Assembly (NCBI GenBank): GCA_946807835.1
Contig: OX327694.1
Coordinates: 7,638,001 to 7,702,000 of the forward strand
Direction: 5' to 3'
DNA length: 64,000 bases
DNA from: Ailanthus altissimus
Taxonomy: Eukaryota; Streptophyta; Magnoliopsida; Sapindales; Simaroubaceae
The notes under the pieces were generated by a model. The model was not told where the DNA came from, did not search any database, and saw only the letters and a program-made list of their open reading frames with translations. Below, one piece after another: positions 1 through 11,824 of the stretch (position 1 is its first letter; every line of letters starts with the position of its first letter). Both the position numbers and the translations under genes were made by a program.

Positions 1-660
1 CTCTGCTAAGCTGTGCCCCTTTGCTGATTCCTGCCCTCCGCGAAAATTCGATCCTTTCACTGGCATTTTCACAGGTTCTATGCCGCCAAGTACCTGCTAA
101 GATGTGCAAGTTGTGCCTTCACTGATGGTGCAAGGTTCTTGCCTGTTTTCATCTGTATTCCGACCAAACACTTCCAGTCAGTCCAAGCAACTATTGTCTC
201 TCACAGCTGCTGCAATACACAATCTGATTTTCAGTCGATCAGTCGATCTGCATCCATCGATGGCCAAATGTTCTTCCATAGTCTTATATTGATGTTATGT
301 ACAGATTTAGCTTGATAGGGGTTGTGCTGAGATTGTTATGCGTGTATAATATAATAGTGGTGTTTTGTAATTCTCCGTATGCGTGAGGGTTGTTGTATCC
401 CTTTTATATAAAGGTTGTTTTATTCTTTTTACGTGAGAATGAGGGTAGAAAATCTCAACTGTGGGATGGTCCTCATAATTGGACATTTATTTCTATTCTT
501 GGAAGAGTAGTAAATTTGGGCATTTCTAAGTTGAGATATTAGTATAGCATCTCAGTAATCAATTTGATATTAATTAAAAGCCTTATGATGTTATATGTAT
601 GATTTCGGTCAATAATATTACATTTATTAATGATTTAAAAAAAACTTATATATATTATTG
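1..660. other. Unassigned left-edge DNA, no recognisable gene
   Basis: The first 300 bases are richer in G+C than the rest and hold a 62-codon open frame (104-292, plus) with no recognisable motif. A TATA-like ttttatataaagg lies near 402-415, followed by A+T-rich DNA. It could be the 3' end of a host transcript or part of an LTR whose partner lies outside the window. No repeat partner was found inside the window, so no function is given. Confidence 0.3.
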
Positions 661-689
661 ACTAAAAATTTCATCAACGAGTGATTTTT

Positions 690-1215
690 TTTTTTTGAAA
701 ATAATAACTAAACTTTGAGGGTGAGGAGAATTTTAGACTCTTGTAGAAGTAATCTGCATATACAAGTGTGATGATGATCCTCAACTCAATAATTTGAACC
801 CCTTTTTATAAGGTTATATTATGAGGTTAATACGTAATTGTAGAATCCTATTAGGGTTGAAAGTCATTAAGACTTTCCCTTCTTGGGCTCATGTATTAGA
901 GTTTTATCCAAATAATGTTAAACCTTCCTTTCTTTCTTACTAGTGTAGACCTTATGCCGAGATTATTAGAATTGTACATGATTCTCGATAGCAAATTTAT
1001 TTTAGGATGCATATGCAAGACTAGGGTGATCAATCGGCTCGAGGAGGGTACTCGATGACTGAGAATGATGCTGGCGAAGTGAGAACTAAAAACATGCTTG
1101 AGGACATCCATGTACCTCTGTAATGTATGGGCCCAGGCTATTAAGCTTGCGTTTTATGAGCTATAATAGATGGGCTGGGCTTTGTAGTGATTAGCCCTAT
1201 AAGCTGGAATTCAGG
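690..1215 (-). repeat. 3' LTR of the Tat element (diverged, edges uncertain)
   Basis: This segment aligns with 29470-30025 with many substitutions and indels. Shared landmarks are ggttatattatgag, the block around gatcaatcggctcgag / gatcgatcggcttgag, and the gaggacatccat and gggctttgtag stretches. The block matching the first about 100 bp of the other LTR (29362-29470) is missing here. A C-run at 1560-1571 followed by atttctttt, a polypurine tract on the minus strand, suggests the LTR may really extend to about 1560. If so, this copy lacks one end and the other copy lacks the opposite end. Confidence 0.65.
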
Positions 1216-1559
1216 GAGAACAAGGGTCCTTTAATTTTTAGTGTTAACTCATTGACACTAGAAACTTTATAAGTATAGTCCCCTAGATTAAGTGGTATTC
1301 GAAATGTCTTTTGATGTGATTGGTCAAAGTCCTTGGTTTGTTGATTTGAGACAGTACTCGAAATCAGGTATTATTCTTTTGTATGGGAATAGGATCATTG
1401 AGTAGTGACATTCCTCTATGTCAATGGTCATTAGGCCCACATAATGCAGTCGTGTATTCATAGTGGCACTAGAACGAATTATATGAAGTTGGCACCAAGG
1501 GTGCATTTAATGTTTGCAACCTTTCAAAGAATGTGCACGTCAGACTGCTAACTGAATAA

Positions 1560-1581
1560 TTGCCCCCCCCATTTCTTTTGA
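1560..1581 (-). other. Candidate polypurine tract of the Tat element
   Basis: Read on the minus strand this is an A/G run ending in eight or so Gs, the form of a polypurine tract that primes plus-strand DNA synthesis next to a 3' LTR. It fits the expected place between the antisense genes and the left LTR. The LTR start beside it lacks the canonical TG, so the assignment is tentative. Confidence 0.35.
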
Positions 1582-1738
1582 ATTTGTGATGTCGTGGCCT
1601 TACTTGGGAGTAGTAGCACAGATCGAATAGTTGAGGTCTACACTTTGAGGAAATACGCTAGTTCAAAGAGACATTTCGTCTATGAAGATGTTTTAACTTT
1701 TTGATTTCGAGTCAACAATGGTGATCACTTTTAAGAAC

Positions 1739-1752
1739 CATATATATAAAGA
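1739..1752 (+). promoter_or_regulatory. TATA-like box upstream of the antisense genes
   Basis: The string catatatataaagaa sits about 350 bases before the first plausible ATG of the antisense gene (2099), inside Tat internal DNA and pointing opposite to the element's own gag-pol. Position and form fit a private promoter for that gene. Such strings are common in A+T-rich DNA, so this is inference. Confidence 0.35.
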
Positions 1753-2098
1753 AGTGGTCTTTTTTATTATATCACTTTGATTTTCTTTGACGGTTTTTAG
1801 GAGAGAGAAATTTTAGCGATTTGAATTCCTTACGTATTTTGCAGTCGGTTTACATCTACAACTTCTTTTTTTATTACGCAATCTTTGTTCAAGTGAGTAT
1901 TTTGATGTATACTTCATTTTCTTATATTGCTGTCTTAGTGTGCTTTCTCTATTTTTAGTGTATTTTTGGATTTGTCTTTTAAAGCTTGAGTGCTCATCTT
2001 GAGTCATCAATTTTAAATGTTCATTTCGTTCGTCTGTCTATGCAAAATTTTGATAGGGTGAACTTTTTATTTGTTTACGTGTAAAAATCATGTCTTAA

Positions 2099-4479
2099 AT
2101 GGATGAGTCCCAGAACACGTCTTGTCGTGAGTCTAGTCGTCGTAGGGGCTTGATTACTAGGAGTAGTTCAAGTGGTTCAAGGACTCAGATTAAAAGTAAG
2201 GGTACCTATTTGAGAAGAGGATGTGGCGGAGATCTCGAAAGGTTTTAATGATTCTAAACGAATGCTCAGTGGTGTAATGCCTTCTCTAGTTTCTCGAAAG
2301 CAGGTGAGAACCTCTGACTAGATAAGCAAATCTAAGAAGGAAAAAAAAAAGAAAATTTCTCATTGGATTGTAGATAAGGTCATTTTAAAGTTGGATTACC
2401 TACCTTATCATCCCTCAAGTGTGCACGAGGAGAATCTTGTTGAATTAAGAAAACGGTTTGATATGCTAAAGGCGGTTACTTTAAGGGTTCCAAAAAAGGA
2501 TGAATATATAAGTGCACCATCAACTGGAAAACTGGGCTTTAATTTTTTTTCTTTCAAATTAGGGTTGAGGCTACCTTTTAAGCCTTATTTTGTAGACACG
2601 CTAGCTCATTTGAACTTAATGTTGTGCTAGCTAAATTTGATTTCTTGAAGGATAGTGGTTGACTTTTATGTTTGTGGCATAAGTTTGGATTTTGTGACCC
2701 TATCTTTTTTAGCTTCAAGAGTTGTATCAAATCAGGGTGAAAGCTGATTAGTTGAAGGGTATTCACTATTTGATTGCTTATAATGGTAAGAAAAAGACTG
2801 CCTCTGTTAAGGATTTGCCTTCAAATAACTCTAGGTAGAAACACCTTTAGTTTTTTAATTGGTAAAAAGTAGAGGCAAGAGTATGAGGGACTATTTAGTC
2901 TTCAGTCATGTCCTCGAGTTTTTATTTTTTCTAGAAGAGGTTTTTTATCTATCTATTTTTTTAAGCTGTGATATTCTTTTTCTTCTTTTACTTTGAATGA
3001 TTTTTGTTCTTCTTTTTGAGCCACATACTGGTCGGCCAAGCTCAAGCTTACCAAGGAGGAGAAGAAACAAGTAAAAAACGATTGAGCATATGGTACTCCG
3101 TATAAGGAACTTATTTGTTAGGCCAACTTAGAGGACATCGATCTTGTTAGTGAATTAATCATCTCACTATTTGGAGGTGATTTCTTACATTTTGAAGTGC
3201 TTGAAGATCTTGTGTGTTATGGTTGGCTAATCTTTGTTCTTAATCTTTTTTTTGTCGAAATGAGAGGAGAGAAGAAATGTTCTTTCCTTAATGACATCCC
3301 CTCTCTTTGGGACTTGAAGAGACAAAGAGCCTAATGATCTTACTCAGTTTTCACGCGAAGGGATTGAGCAAAAGTTACGAGTGAGGAGCTGGCTCAAAAA
3401 GCTTCTGTAGTAAGAAGAAAAGGTCAGCTAGGGCCTCAAAAGCTGATAAAGGGATAGAGCCAGGTGAGGCTTTAAACCTTGCTTCTAAAAGTACGGTCAC
3501 ACCACCCTCTTCTCATTTTCCTCTTTAATCGAGTGGAGGCAGTTCTATAGCAAGGGTCTAAAGTGGGTATTCAGGCTTGAGACCTTAGCTGAGGCAGGAG
3601 CTAACGTCTATTCATCTATTTAACCTCCATTTTTCAAAGAATAGTAGGTGTGAGCACTCAGTTCCTTTAATGAAAGAGGCAGAACATGTAATGCCAAGGA
3701 GCGTGCTCCTCTGATACTAACATGCAGCATGTCTCAATCTCTTTCCCATGGCTTGAGATGCATTTTGGAGGTAACTTTGTAGCTTTTACTTATTACTCTT
3801 TGTAGTGCCTTTTCATTTCATTAATTGCTTGGTTCTTTTTTATAGAGTGTGTTTACCCTCACCAGTCACCGTGATGCTTTCTATAAAGTAGTGACAATTG
3901 AGTAGAGGTTAGTTATAGCTAAGGCCGAGGTGGTCAGGTTAAAGGGAGCCTTGAAAGAGGCCTAGAAGAAGATGGAAAGCTTTGAGCGCGAGCTTAACGG
4001 CTACTTAGCCAGAGTGAAGAATGCTAAGCCAAAGGTAGTTACCAATGCTAGGGAGGCTAAGACTAAGATAACAATGGCATAGAGTAGGGTCTTAGTTCTT
4101 GAGTTAGAGATGAAGGAGCTCGAAGCCTAGGTGAGGACTATTTAAGAGAAAAATGTTGGCCTCTTAAAGAACAAGGAAGAGCTAGTACGAAAGCTCGAGG
4201 CTTCAAAGAACTAGCTTGTTGAGAAGGCATCTAAGGCTTTTGGTAAAGTTATAGCCTGTTTAGGGACCGTATGCTGAATTGGACTTTTATTGGTTGGATG
4301 AGTTGCTTGTCGGCTAAAAAGAAGTTGATAAAGAGATCGAGGTATTGGTTCTTCAGATGATTGAGGAAGTCTCTCCCCCACCTCTTAATGGGTCTATGTT
4401 AGCGCCTGCGGAGGATATTCAAGCTGAAGATGTTCCTGCTCTTGTTGTTACTGTTGGAGATCAGCCTTTTGCTCTCTAA
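2099..4479 (+). pseudogene. Antisense additional ORF of the Tat element, PF04195-like (copy A)
   Basis: I read this as a decayed plant 'putative gypsy-type transposon' protein (PF04195 type), whose role is unknown. A plausible start at 2099 opens a Ser/Arg-rich stretch (MDESQNTSCRESSRRRG). The core at about 2391-2700 has the family signature: YISAPSTGKLGF, then a GLRLPFKPYFVDTL block and a mostly readable SWRI-like segment. About 3900-4260 encodes a Lys/Glu-rich coiled coil with AEVVRLKGALKEA. The tail at about 4320-4479 is acidic and Pro-rich, ending in GDQPFALS and a TAA. A gtaact...ttttatag interval at about 3770-3845 looks like an intron. Several stops and frameshifts make it non-functional. 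It runs opposite to gag-pol, as the additional ORFs of some Tat elements do. Confidence 0.55.
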
Positions 4480-5513
4480 TCTTAGGTTTTCTTCCATTTC
4501 TCTTCCTTTATTGTCACTTTGTTTTCAATTTTTAACGTAAATAACATTTTTACTATTAGTGGAAGATTCTTTTATGTTTTTAGCATCTGTATCTTTAATC
4601 TTGCTTGGTTATATCTTGTTTGATCTTATATATATTAGATGTGTTTATGGATGTCCTTTATGTCGGATAACGCTTGAACGAATAGCTTAAATGCTTGAAC
4701 TTCTTGAATTTCTTTGTTTTTATCCAACGATTGTTGGTGTTACTCAAGAAGGTTTCCATGATAGTGTTACATGATGCTAAGTCCTTAGAATTTTATCTTA
4801 ACATAAATCTGAAAATTATTTTGAGGCTACCTTATGAATCTCGACCTGTGGTTGTGGTGGTCGTATGGTGGGTCCCTTGGACATTTTAGGTGATCATTTC
4901 ACATTAAATATGAATCCTATTGAATCCAACGCTTTTCTCATCAATCATTTTTCAAAGACAGCTTAGGTGATATGGAGGCCTTTCTGGCCCTTTAATCTTT
5001 TAGAAATTGAACAACTCTTGATTATACTTGGCAGTTGAAAAGATATCCTTAAGCAGAACTCCACAGGAGCTGTTGGATTTGATCTATATCTCAGGTTTAT
5101 ACAATAATGTGAAAGCTTATTTTGATTAATCTAAAGTTTGAGTTTTAGTGCCTATTTTTTACTTATTTCCTTAGAAAGGAAGAAACTGCTTATATTTTTT
5201 TTAGTAACATCTATTTTCTCACTCCTATTATTACTTTTACTAGCGATTTACTTTTTCTTAGCTTATTTTCTAATATCAGTAAGTCGTTGCTTTTGATTTT
5301 TTTTGATGATCAATCCATTCTTCCTTGACTCATTCTTGGGATTGTTTCTACACTTTTAGATTCTTGTGAATTTGTACCTATGTTTCGTGTCTTCTAAATT
5401 ATGGATTCTTGCCTGATGATGATGATTTGTTGATTAATCTTCGTCTTTGAGTTGTGTTAATTGATCTTATTTTTAAGTTAAAGTAGATAAATTTTCTTCC
5501 TTTGTTAGGAATC
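4480..5513. other. Spacer between the two antisense gene remnants
   Basis: A+T-rich DNA with no recognised coding segment. It contains several short open frames without family motifs and probably represents the 3' and 5' untranslated parts of the two flanking antisense genes. Confidence 0.4.
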
Positions 5514-6966
5514 ATGTCAGACCCGAGTCAATTCGAGCTTCAAAGTTTAAGTGTTCAAATGAAATTAGTAATCAAAACTAAGCCAAACGATTGTGTGAAT
5601 GAAGAGGTTCCTTTGGTTAGGAAAAGGGAGTAAGTGTTTGTTTCCATCATTTATAATTTTCTATTTTGAGTTTCTGACGTTGATCTAGCCTTTATTTGTA
5701 CTTTTATAGCTATGAAGGCAAGGATAATAATAAGAAGCATGTTTAACATGAGGAGCACTCTATAAAGCCTACTACTCGAGGAGTTGCTAGAAACCCACTT
5801 AAGCATGGTCAAGGGAACAACATTATTTCTACCCTTGGTGGAGGTGAAAAGGCTTCGAAGACATCTACTTGGAGAGTTCCTTTAGCAACTAAGAAGGGGA
5901 AATGAGTGGCAAGTTCCATGACTCTAACTTGATGTATTCTACCTCAATCTACAATATCACGCGGTTATCCTAGAGGTCCTCAATCTTATTGGAGTTTGGC
6001 TCTACTCTCCTAAAAGAGGAATCGGTTAACTGAGAGGTTGTTCATAGGTTGGTAGTTGAAAATCCTCCCACATTTTCTTTGAATGACCTGTTCGCGTCTT
6101 GGAGTAAATTTAAGCACTTGATATTAATTTTTAGGGAAGGAAAGAGATATATTGGCCCAGCTCATGGTTATCAAATCCAAGATTGGGACACTTTTATTGC
6201 CTTTCATTCATTCACTGTGAGTGCGGTGAAGGTGAATCTTCTTTTCTTCTCACTTTTATTTAATTGAATTCCCCTAATTCAATTACCTCAATCTTGAGTT
6301 TTCTTTTTTAGGTAGTGTATGGCATATCTTTTTGCCAAAGAACTACCCTTAAAAGCATTTATGTGGGTTTGAAAGCTTTATGCCTCGCGGAAGGATTTGG
6401 CTGAAGTAAAGAATTAAATCATGCACAAAGATAGGGAGGTGAGAGTTTTGGAAGAGAAACAAGAGGAAATGGTAGCTAAGATAGCTATAATTGAGAGTTG
6501 AGATTCTAAGCTTAAGCTGTAGAGTAAAATTAGCTAGGATGAGGTTGTTAGAGGTATGGTTTCAGTTGAAAGTAAGATCTTAGAGTAGATAAGGCAAAAT
6601 GCACATTTGGAGGAATAAATGAAGAATATAAATATGCTGGTTGATGTTTTAAAGGATAAGTTAGACTACCTGTGGGTTAAGGTATATAAGGTTGAAGAGC
6701 GAGCTGATAAAGCTATTGTGACTGAGAAACATATGTTTGCTTTAGGGGTCATAGAGGGATTAAAATGAGTGTTAATTTATTTAGAGAGCGTTATTTGGAC
6801 ATCGACTTTAAATAGCTAGATGATGCTTTTGATGCCTTGAGTGATGAGGAAGATGATGATGAATTTTTGGTTGAGGTCTCTTTGGCTACATTGTTGCTAC
6901 GACCACCCAACCTCTGACTGATGATCAACCTGCCACTCCTGTTGTTTTCACTTTTTCTTGTAAATA
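5514..6966 (+). pseudogene. Second antisense additional ORF of the Tat element (copy B), spliced and decayed
   Basis: The gene seems to start at ATG 5514 (MSDPSQFELQSL) on the strand opposite gag-pol. Two intervals look like introns: one opening gtaagtgtttg near 5629 and closing tttatag near 5709, the other opening gtgaatctt near 6233 and closing ttttttag near 6311. Exon reading frames make sense across both. The middle (about 6380-6760) is Lys/Glu-rich and coiled-coil-like. The end is acidic (LSDEEDDDEFLVE) followed by a hydrophobic/Pro segment, the same plan as copy A: basic N-terminus, core, coiled coil, acidic tail. In-frame stops show it is dead. Whether A and B are duplicates or two parts of one ancestral gene cannot be settled by eye. 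Confidence 0.45.
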
Positions 6967-7279
6967 CATTATGTAAATTCTTTGAATATCAATGGAAATC
7001 TTTGTTTTTGCTTATAACTTCTTGTGCCATGATATTATTTTTTTTTATGCATTTTATAATTGCTAAATTGACTAAGTCTCCAGTTTCGAGATTTGATGCG
7101 TGCTTTCTCAAGCTTGGATTTTAGTCTTCTTTAAAAGGAGGGGGGAGTTTTATCTTTTAAAGAGATATTTTGAGAAGATCCTCATGTTTTATCTTGTTTG
7201 GGGATTAAGGAAGCTCCCTACACTCTTATCAGTCAAGAACTCATTTGTTCATTATTTTTGAAAAAGATGAGGAGATTTT

Positions 7280-7880
7280 ATTGATGACTTCTTTAAGTTT
7301 TTACAAGTTTAAGGAGTATAATACAAATAATTATGGGTAACCCTTCTATCTGCATGTCCGAGCTTATAGGCAACTAGTCAGATCCTTTTGAGCACCTTGT
7401 AAATCCCTTCTTAATTTAGCCTGAGAACCCATTCGGTCAGATCTTTGATGTTTCTTTCCTAAGGACCGAGTCTTCTTCTTGGAATTCTTGTGCTTAGACT
7501 CTCTTGTTGTAATGTCGAGCAATATTTTACTGATAAGCAATAGTTTAAATCTTGGCTAGTTCTCTCTTTTGCTCAATCGAGTCTAAGTTCTCCCTTCTGA
7601 ACCTCTCATTTTTATTCTCATCAATACATTGCACTCGATGGGTAGGAATTTTGACGTCTGCTAGAACCACAACTTTGCATTTGAAAGCTAAGAAGAAAAG
7701 GGGTTTCACTAATGGCAGTTTTGCTAGTAGCCTTTAGTGTTACAAATACTTCAAATAACTTATTAATTTAACCCTTTTCCTCTTGGCTAATTTCTTTTTC
7801 AACAATTTTTTGATGATCTTGTTAGAGAATTCTACTTGTCTGTTCACTTTGGGTGAGCAGGGGAGGCAAATAAGAGATGT
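7280..7880 (-). pseudogene. Tat integrase C-terminal remnant
   Basis: On the minus strand this encodes the end of a Ty3/gypsy integrase: the post-catalytic NRQVEFSNK segment (normally NGQVE, so the catalytic Glu region is still recognisable), the PTHRVQCIDENKNE stretch, then a Tyr/Arg-rich segment like RHYNKRV and the EFQEEDSVLRK beta-barrel start of the C-terminal domain. The family would normally have the zinc finger and the first two catalytic Asp residues upstream. These are absent because a deletion joins this segment directly to RNase H. Stops interrupt the frame. Integrase would join the element's DNA to the chromosome; this copy cannot. Confidence 0.7.
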
Positions 7881-8892
7881 ATTCTAAGTTATTATTAGAA
7901 GTATTTAAAGTTTTTGTTATTGAATTGATTGTTGTGGACTGAAATAATGAGGCGTGGGCTTGAAAATATGGCCATAGTTTTCACTTTAACATGATTAGTG
8001 CCAACACAAGTTTTTTACTAGGCAATATCGAGTCTCTAGATTAGTAAAGGCCTTATGGGCAAAGTACATGAGTCTTTAAGTTCCTTCTTTATCTTTGACC
8101 AGTATTGCACTTACTACATTTACTGAGACTCTTAAGTATATGATTAGCTGATCCCCAAGTTTTGGTACTGCAAAGTGCGATGGTTGGGCCATGTATACTT
8201 TTAACTTCTGAAAAGCCTCCTCGCTTTAAGGAGTCCACCTTATTTTTTTGGTGCCTTTTAATAACATAAAAAGAAGTATTTATTAATAGCTTTGGAAATA
8301 AACTTGTTAATAGCAACTATCTGGTCTATTAACCTTTGTATTTCTTTGATAGTGCTTGAGGACTTTACTTCGAGGACTTTCAGATCTTGTTTGGATTAGC
8401 CTCATTCCCTTTCTGGATAACCATAAATCCCAAGTGTTTCTTTGATTTAACCCTAAAGGCGCATTTTTTAGGGTTTACCTTTATATGGTGTTTTCTTAAG
8501 ATCTTAAAGGTTTTTTTAGGTTGTCCATATGGTTATTGGATCATATCATCCATGTATACTTTTGTGATCTTTTTGATAAGTGGTTTGAATATTTTGTTTA
8601 CAAACCTTTGGTAGGTAGAACTCTATTTTTTTGCTCTGAATGACATAATCTTGTAACAGTAAGTTTCTTGATGAGCAATGAATAATATTTTCTCTTGATT
8701 AGGAGGAAACATAATCTGGTTGTATCTGTGACAACTTCATTTCTCTCTTAGTTGAAAATCTTGCTTTTCTATTTGACTGGTTTAAAAGATGAATCAATGA
8801 CCAATGCATAAGATATTAGGGTGAGATTTAATTTTTGGTATGTCTTCGTGCGAAAACATGAAGATTTATGAGAGCTTTTTGACCAATACATT
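7880..8892 (-). pseudogene. Tat reverse transcriptase / RNase H remnant (5' part)
   Basis: Minus-strand translation gives, in order, FSHEDIPKI (junction before RT), YNQIMFPPNQEKILFI of the RT palm, the linker SSTIKEIQRLIDQIVAINKFIS and RNase H segments such as GDQLIIYLRVSVN and YFAHKAFTNLETRY across frames. These are Tat-clade pol signatures. A deletion has removed most of the RT fingers between the pre-RT block and YNQI, and the palm YVDD box is reduced to stops (about 8540). The Athila element interrupts the gene at 8893; its continuation is at 22735. Confidence 0.7.
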
Positions 8893-10458
8893 TGTTTACG
8901 CTAAAAATATAACGCGGCTATCGTAGTATAGATTGGGGCGTCGATCCCACGAGGAAACTTTTGGAAAAATAAGTTGGTGAAGTAAAATATTAAAGCAGTA
9001 GCAAATGAGAAAATTAATTAATTGGTTTAAGTAGATGAGGTAGAATTATCTATGAATTGAGGAAAATGCCTTATGATGATTTAAGCAAGGCTTTGAGAAT
9101 CATAATTATGCTTTATAAATCTACTATACACTTTGATTCAATGTTTATAACTCAATTGATAATTTTACATCTAAACAATCAATCGGAAGATATGTAAAAT
9201 AGAGCACATTTGATAACATATGCATTTGATATGACTAAACTCTTTTGCAAATATTAACACAAATCATGTTCATTTATACAAGTTATATAAGATCGACAAT
9301 ATATCATCTTGACAATATTGCAGTAAAAGATCAACTTGAATATCAAACATTTATTGTCTTTACATGTTATCCAAGATCGACAATATATCAATCGACAATA
9401 TTGCAGTAAAAGATTAACATATAAAATAATGTAACCAATAACAATTATAATTCATCAAGAATCACATAAGAAAAGAAAAACTAAACATATATGAGACATA
9501 AGAATTATAACCTCTGGATTATAGAAAATAAAATAGTTAAGAGTTTAATCAAAACCAAACTTACAAACATTTGTAGCTCTTAACAACGAATCAAAGCATA
9601 GGGGTAGATTTATTACACATAAAAGTTCATCTCTTAGCCTTGCCAAGAACTCTAGCCTAGATTACAATGTATGTTAATGAGAAGAAAATAAGAGAGAATT
9701 ATCTAATGTTGAAAACGTCCTAAGAGTGTCCTTATATAGGCAATGAATGGAAATATGTCATGTGTGACATCAATCGTCAATAATTTTAGGTCAACAACTT
9801 GTTCACCCACTTGCAGTATATTTTTGATAATGTAAATGACTGATGTAGCTTCTATAGCCATCATAAAAGTTGTAGAGTTTTCTCTCTTATTTCTATAGGC
9901 ACCAGATTCATGTAAATTGGATAAGTATCCAATGAAATATGAGCAATATTCCAAAGATACATCAGATTTCGGCCAACAACCCTTTTACCCACTTGTAAGA
10001 TAATTTGGTCCATGATAACGGCTGATTTGGACTCTACCATCAACATAAGAGTTGTTGATAATTAAGTCAGTATTTCAAAAATTCAAGAAGTATACCAATT
10101 GAGTATGTATTTGGTGAGATACAGTCCAAATACTTGAGTTGGGTCAAGCTGAGCGAAAGTTGTAACCCGATTCTATTGTATCTCAATTTTGGCCTATAAC
10201 ATGTTGGATTTTGCTTTTACACTATTCTTCAAGTTTGTGTAAGATTGATTCATGTTGTTTCAGGTTCAAGATTTTCTTCATTTTGATTTGTACATTGAGA
10301 GTTATGTCCATTTTACCTAAACCTATTCAAATAACATTTATTATTCACAATTTAAGGAGAACACTTTATTTCAAGCTAAAAGTACAAAAATACTAAAATT
10401 AGTGACATTAAATGGTGACTGAATCTCTTAATAAATATGTATTTTCATGTGTTCATCA
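8893..10458 (-). repeat. 3' LTR of the Athila element
   Basis: The plus strand starts tgtttacgctaa and ends gttcatca. It aligns along its length with 21228-22734, except for about 60 bp around 9815-9880 that are missing from the other copy. Both copies contain an internal direct repeat, gatcgacaatatatca plus gacaatattgcag, spaced about 80 bp (9289 and 9370 here). Confidence 0.9.
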
Positions 10459-10475
10459 TAGCCCCTAACCAGCTT
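10459..10475 (-). other. Polypurine tract of the Athila element
   Basis: On the minus strand the sequence ggttaggggcta lies directly beside the TG of the 3' LTR, the position and base content of a polypurine tract. Confidence 0.55.
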
Positions 10476-11820
10476 ATTGCTAGTCTCTAACAATTCAAGC
10501 GTAAATAAAATATGCAAAACTACCTAAGTATTTCAAACAAAAAGTTAGTTCAAGATCACTGTTACTATTATGGTTTTTTCAATTATAACTTTAAAAAATT
10601 GTGTGTGTGTGAACGAAGCCGTAACCATCTTACCACAAATCACAATAGATATAGCATTGAGAATTTCTCCAAGTAAAAGCCTCAACTCCATATCCTAACA
10701 AGTGTATGACTATTTAAAGGGTTATGATTTCTCTCATGGAGTTGGAAAATAGTTAGGCACTCAAGAAAAAGTCAATTTTAAGGACAGACATATAAACTAA
10801 CATTAATCCAAAGATAGGAAAACTAATTGTTTAAAAATCAATTATTCCTAACATACGCCAGCTTTAGAACTTCAATTGGCTTGGGAGAATAATACAAATA
10901 TAACTTGGTGCGAAAACTGCTTTACAAAATATTTTTTTAAAATTGAATGAAGATTTTATTAAACTGAGTTGATTCTTCTATTTTTTTTTCTCTTTTTTTT
11001 CAATTTTTTTTTGTATTTTTAAAGAATACAAGGAAGCATTATTAAGGTTTCTCACCAAATTATATTATACACAAATGCAACCAACTTATTTCGTAATTCA
11101 AATAATATCAATCTAAACAAAAATTAACCAATTCAAAGGATCAATGAAGGTTCATAAGCTGTTTTCTCAACCTTTCTACTTACTCACAAAAGATATGCGA
11201 GATTAGAAAAATATATACTTAAACATGAGAATTTTCTTGGCTATATAAATTGAATCATGCGTCTTACCACAAGGCTTAGTATTGTGCTCAAAAATATTTT
11301 GGAAGTCATTATTTAGTAACATAAATAGAAACAGTGACTCAACCTAAACAATTTTGAAATCATACCTAAACAGAAAAAAAAATTCCTTTATACTAGAATT
11401 ACCAAGACTACAAGCAATAAACAACGATACATGAAACATAAAACAATATAACAAAAAGTTAGTTAAAATGTGTTTCAAAAGTTAGAACTAAAGCTCCTTA
11501 CTCTGCCATTCTAATTTGACCTAGAATGCATCTCAAGAGTTCAAGAATGAACTCTTTACTCTGCCATTTTAATCAAATATTGGATCACAATTTTTTTTTT
11601 TGAATGCAAAATGCAACTTGTGTTTATTATCCTCCCCCCAAACTAAATGAAACATTGTCCTCAATGTTAAAATAGAAAGAGATAAAGTATATGAGATATT
11701 ACCTGAAACGTCAGTTATTCGAAAGAAACAAACCTGAGAGACACTTAAGCAAATATAAACTAACATAATGATGCTGATAAATAAATAAAACAAATAAAAA
11801 TTTACAAACGAAGTGTCAGA
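10476..11820 (-). other. Athila post-pol region, non-coding or decayed
   Basis: Some Athila elements carry an env-like frame here. I see no frame longer than 74 codons and no convincing transmembrane protein, so an env-like gene is absent or unrecognisable. At 11630-11668 there is a C-run (a G-run on the element's strand) followed by the near-palindrome aacattgtcctcaatgtt. I have the impression that such a motif recurs downstream of pol in plant gypsy elements. Confidence 0.45.
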
Positions 11821-11824
11821 TCCA

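Noticed and set aside
104..292. 62-codon open frame at the left edge as a gene
   Set aside because: No recognisable motif, no clear start context, and length expected by chance.
10476..11820. Athila env-like gene
   Set aside because: No frame of adequate length and no convincing signal peptide or transmembrane plan beyond A+T-rich hydrophobic text.
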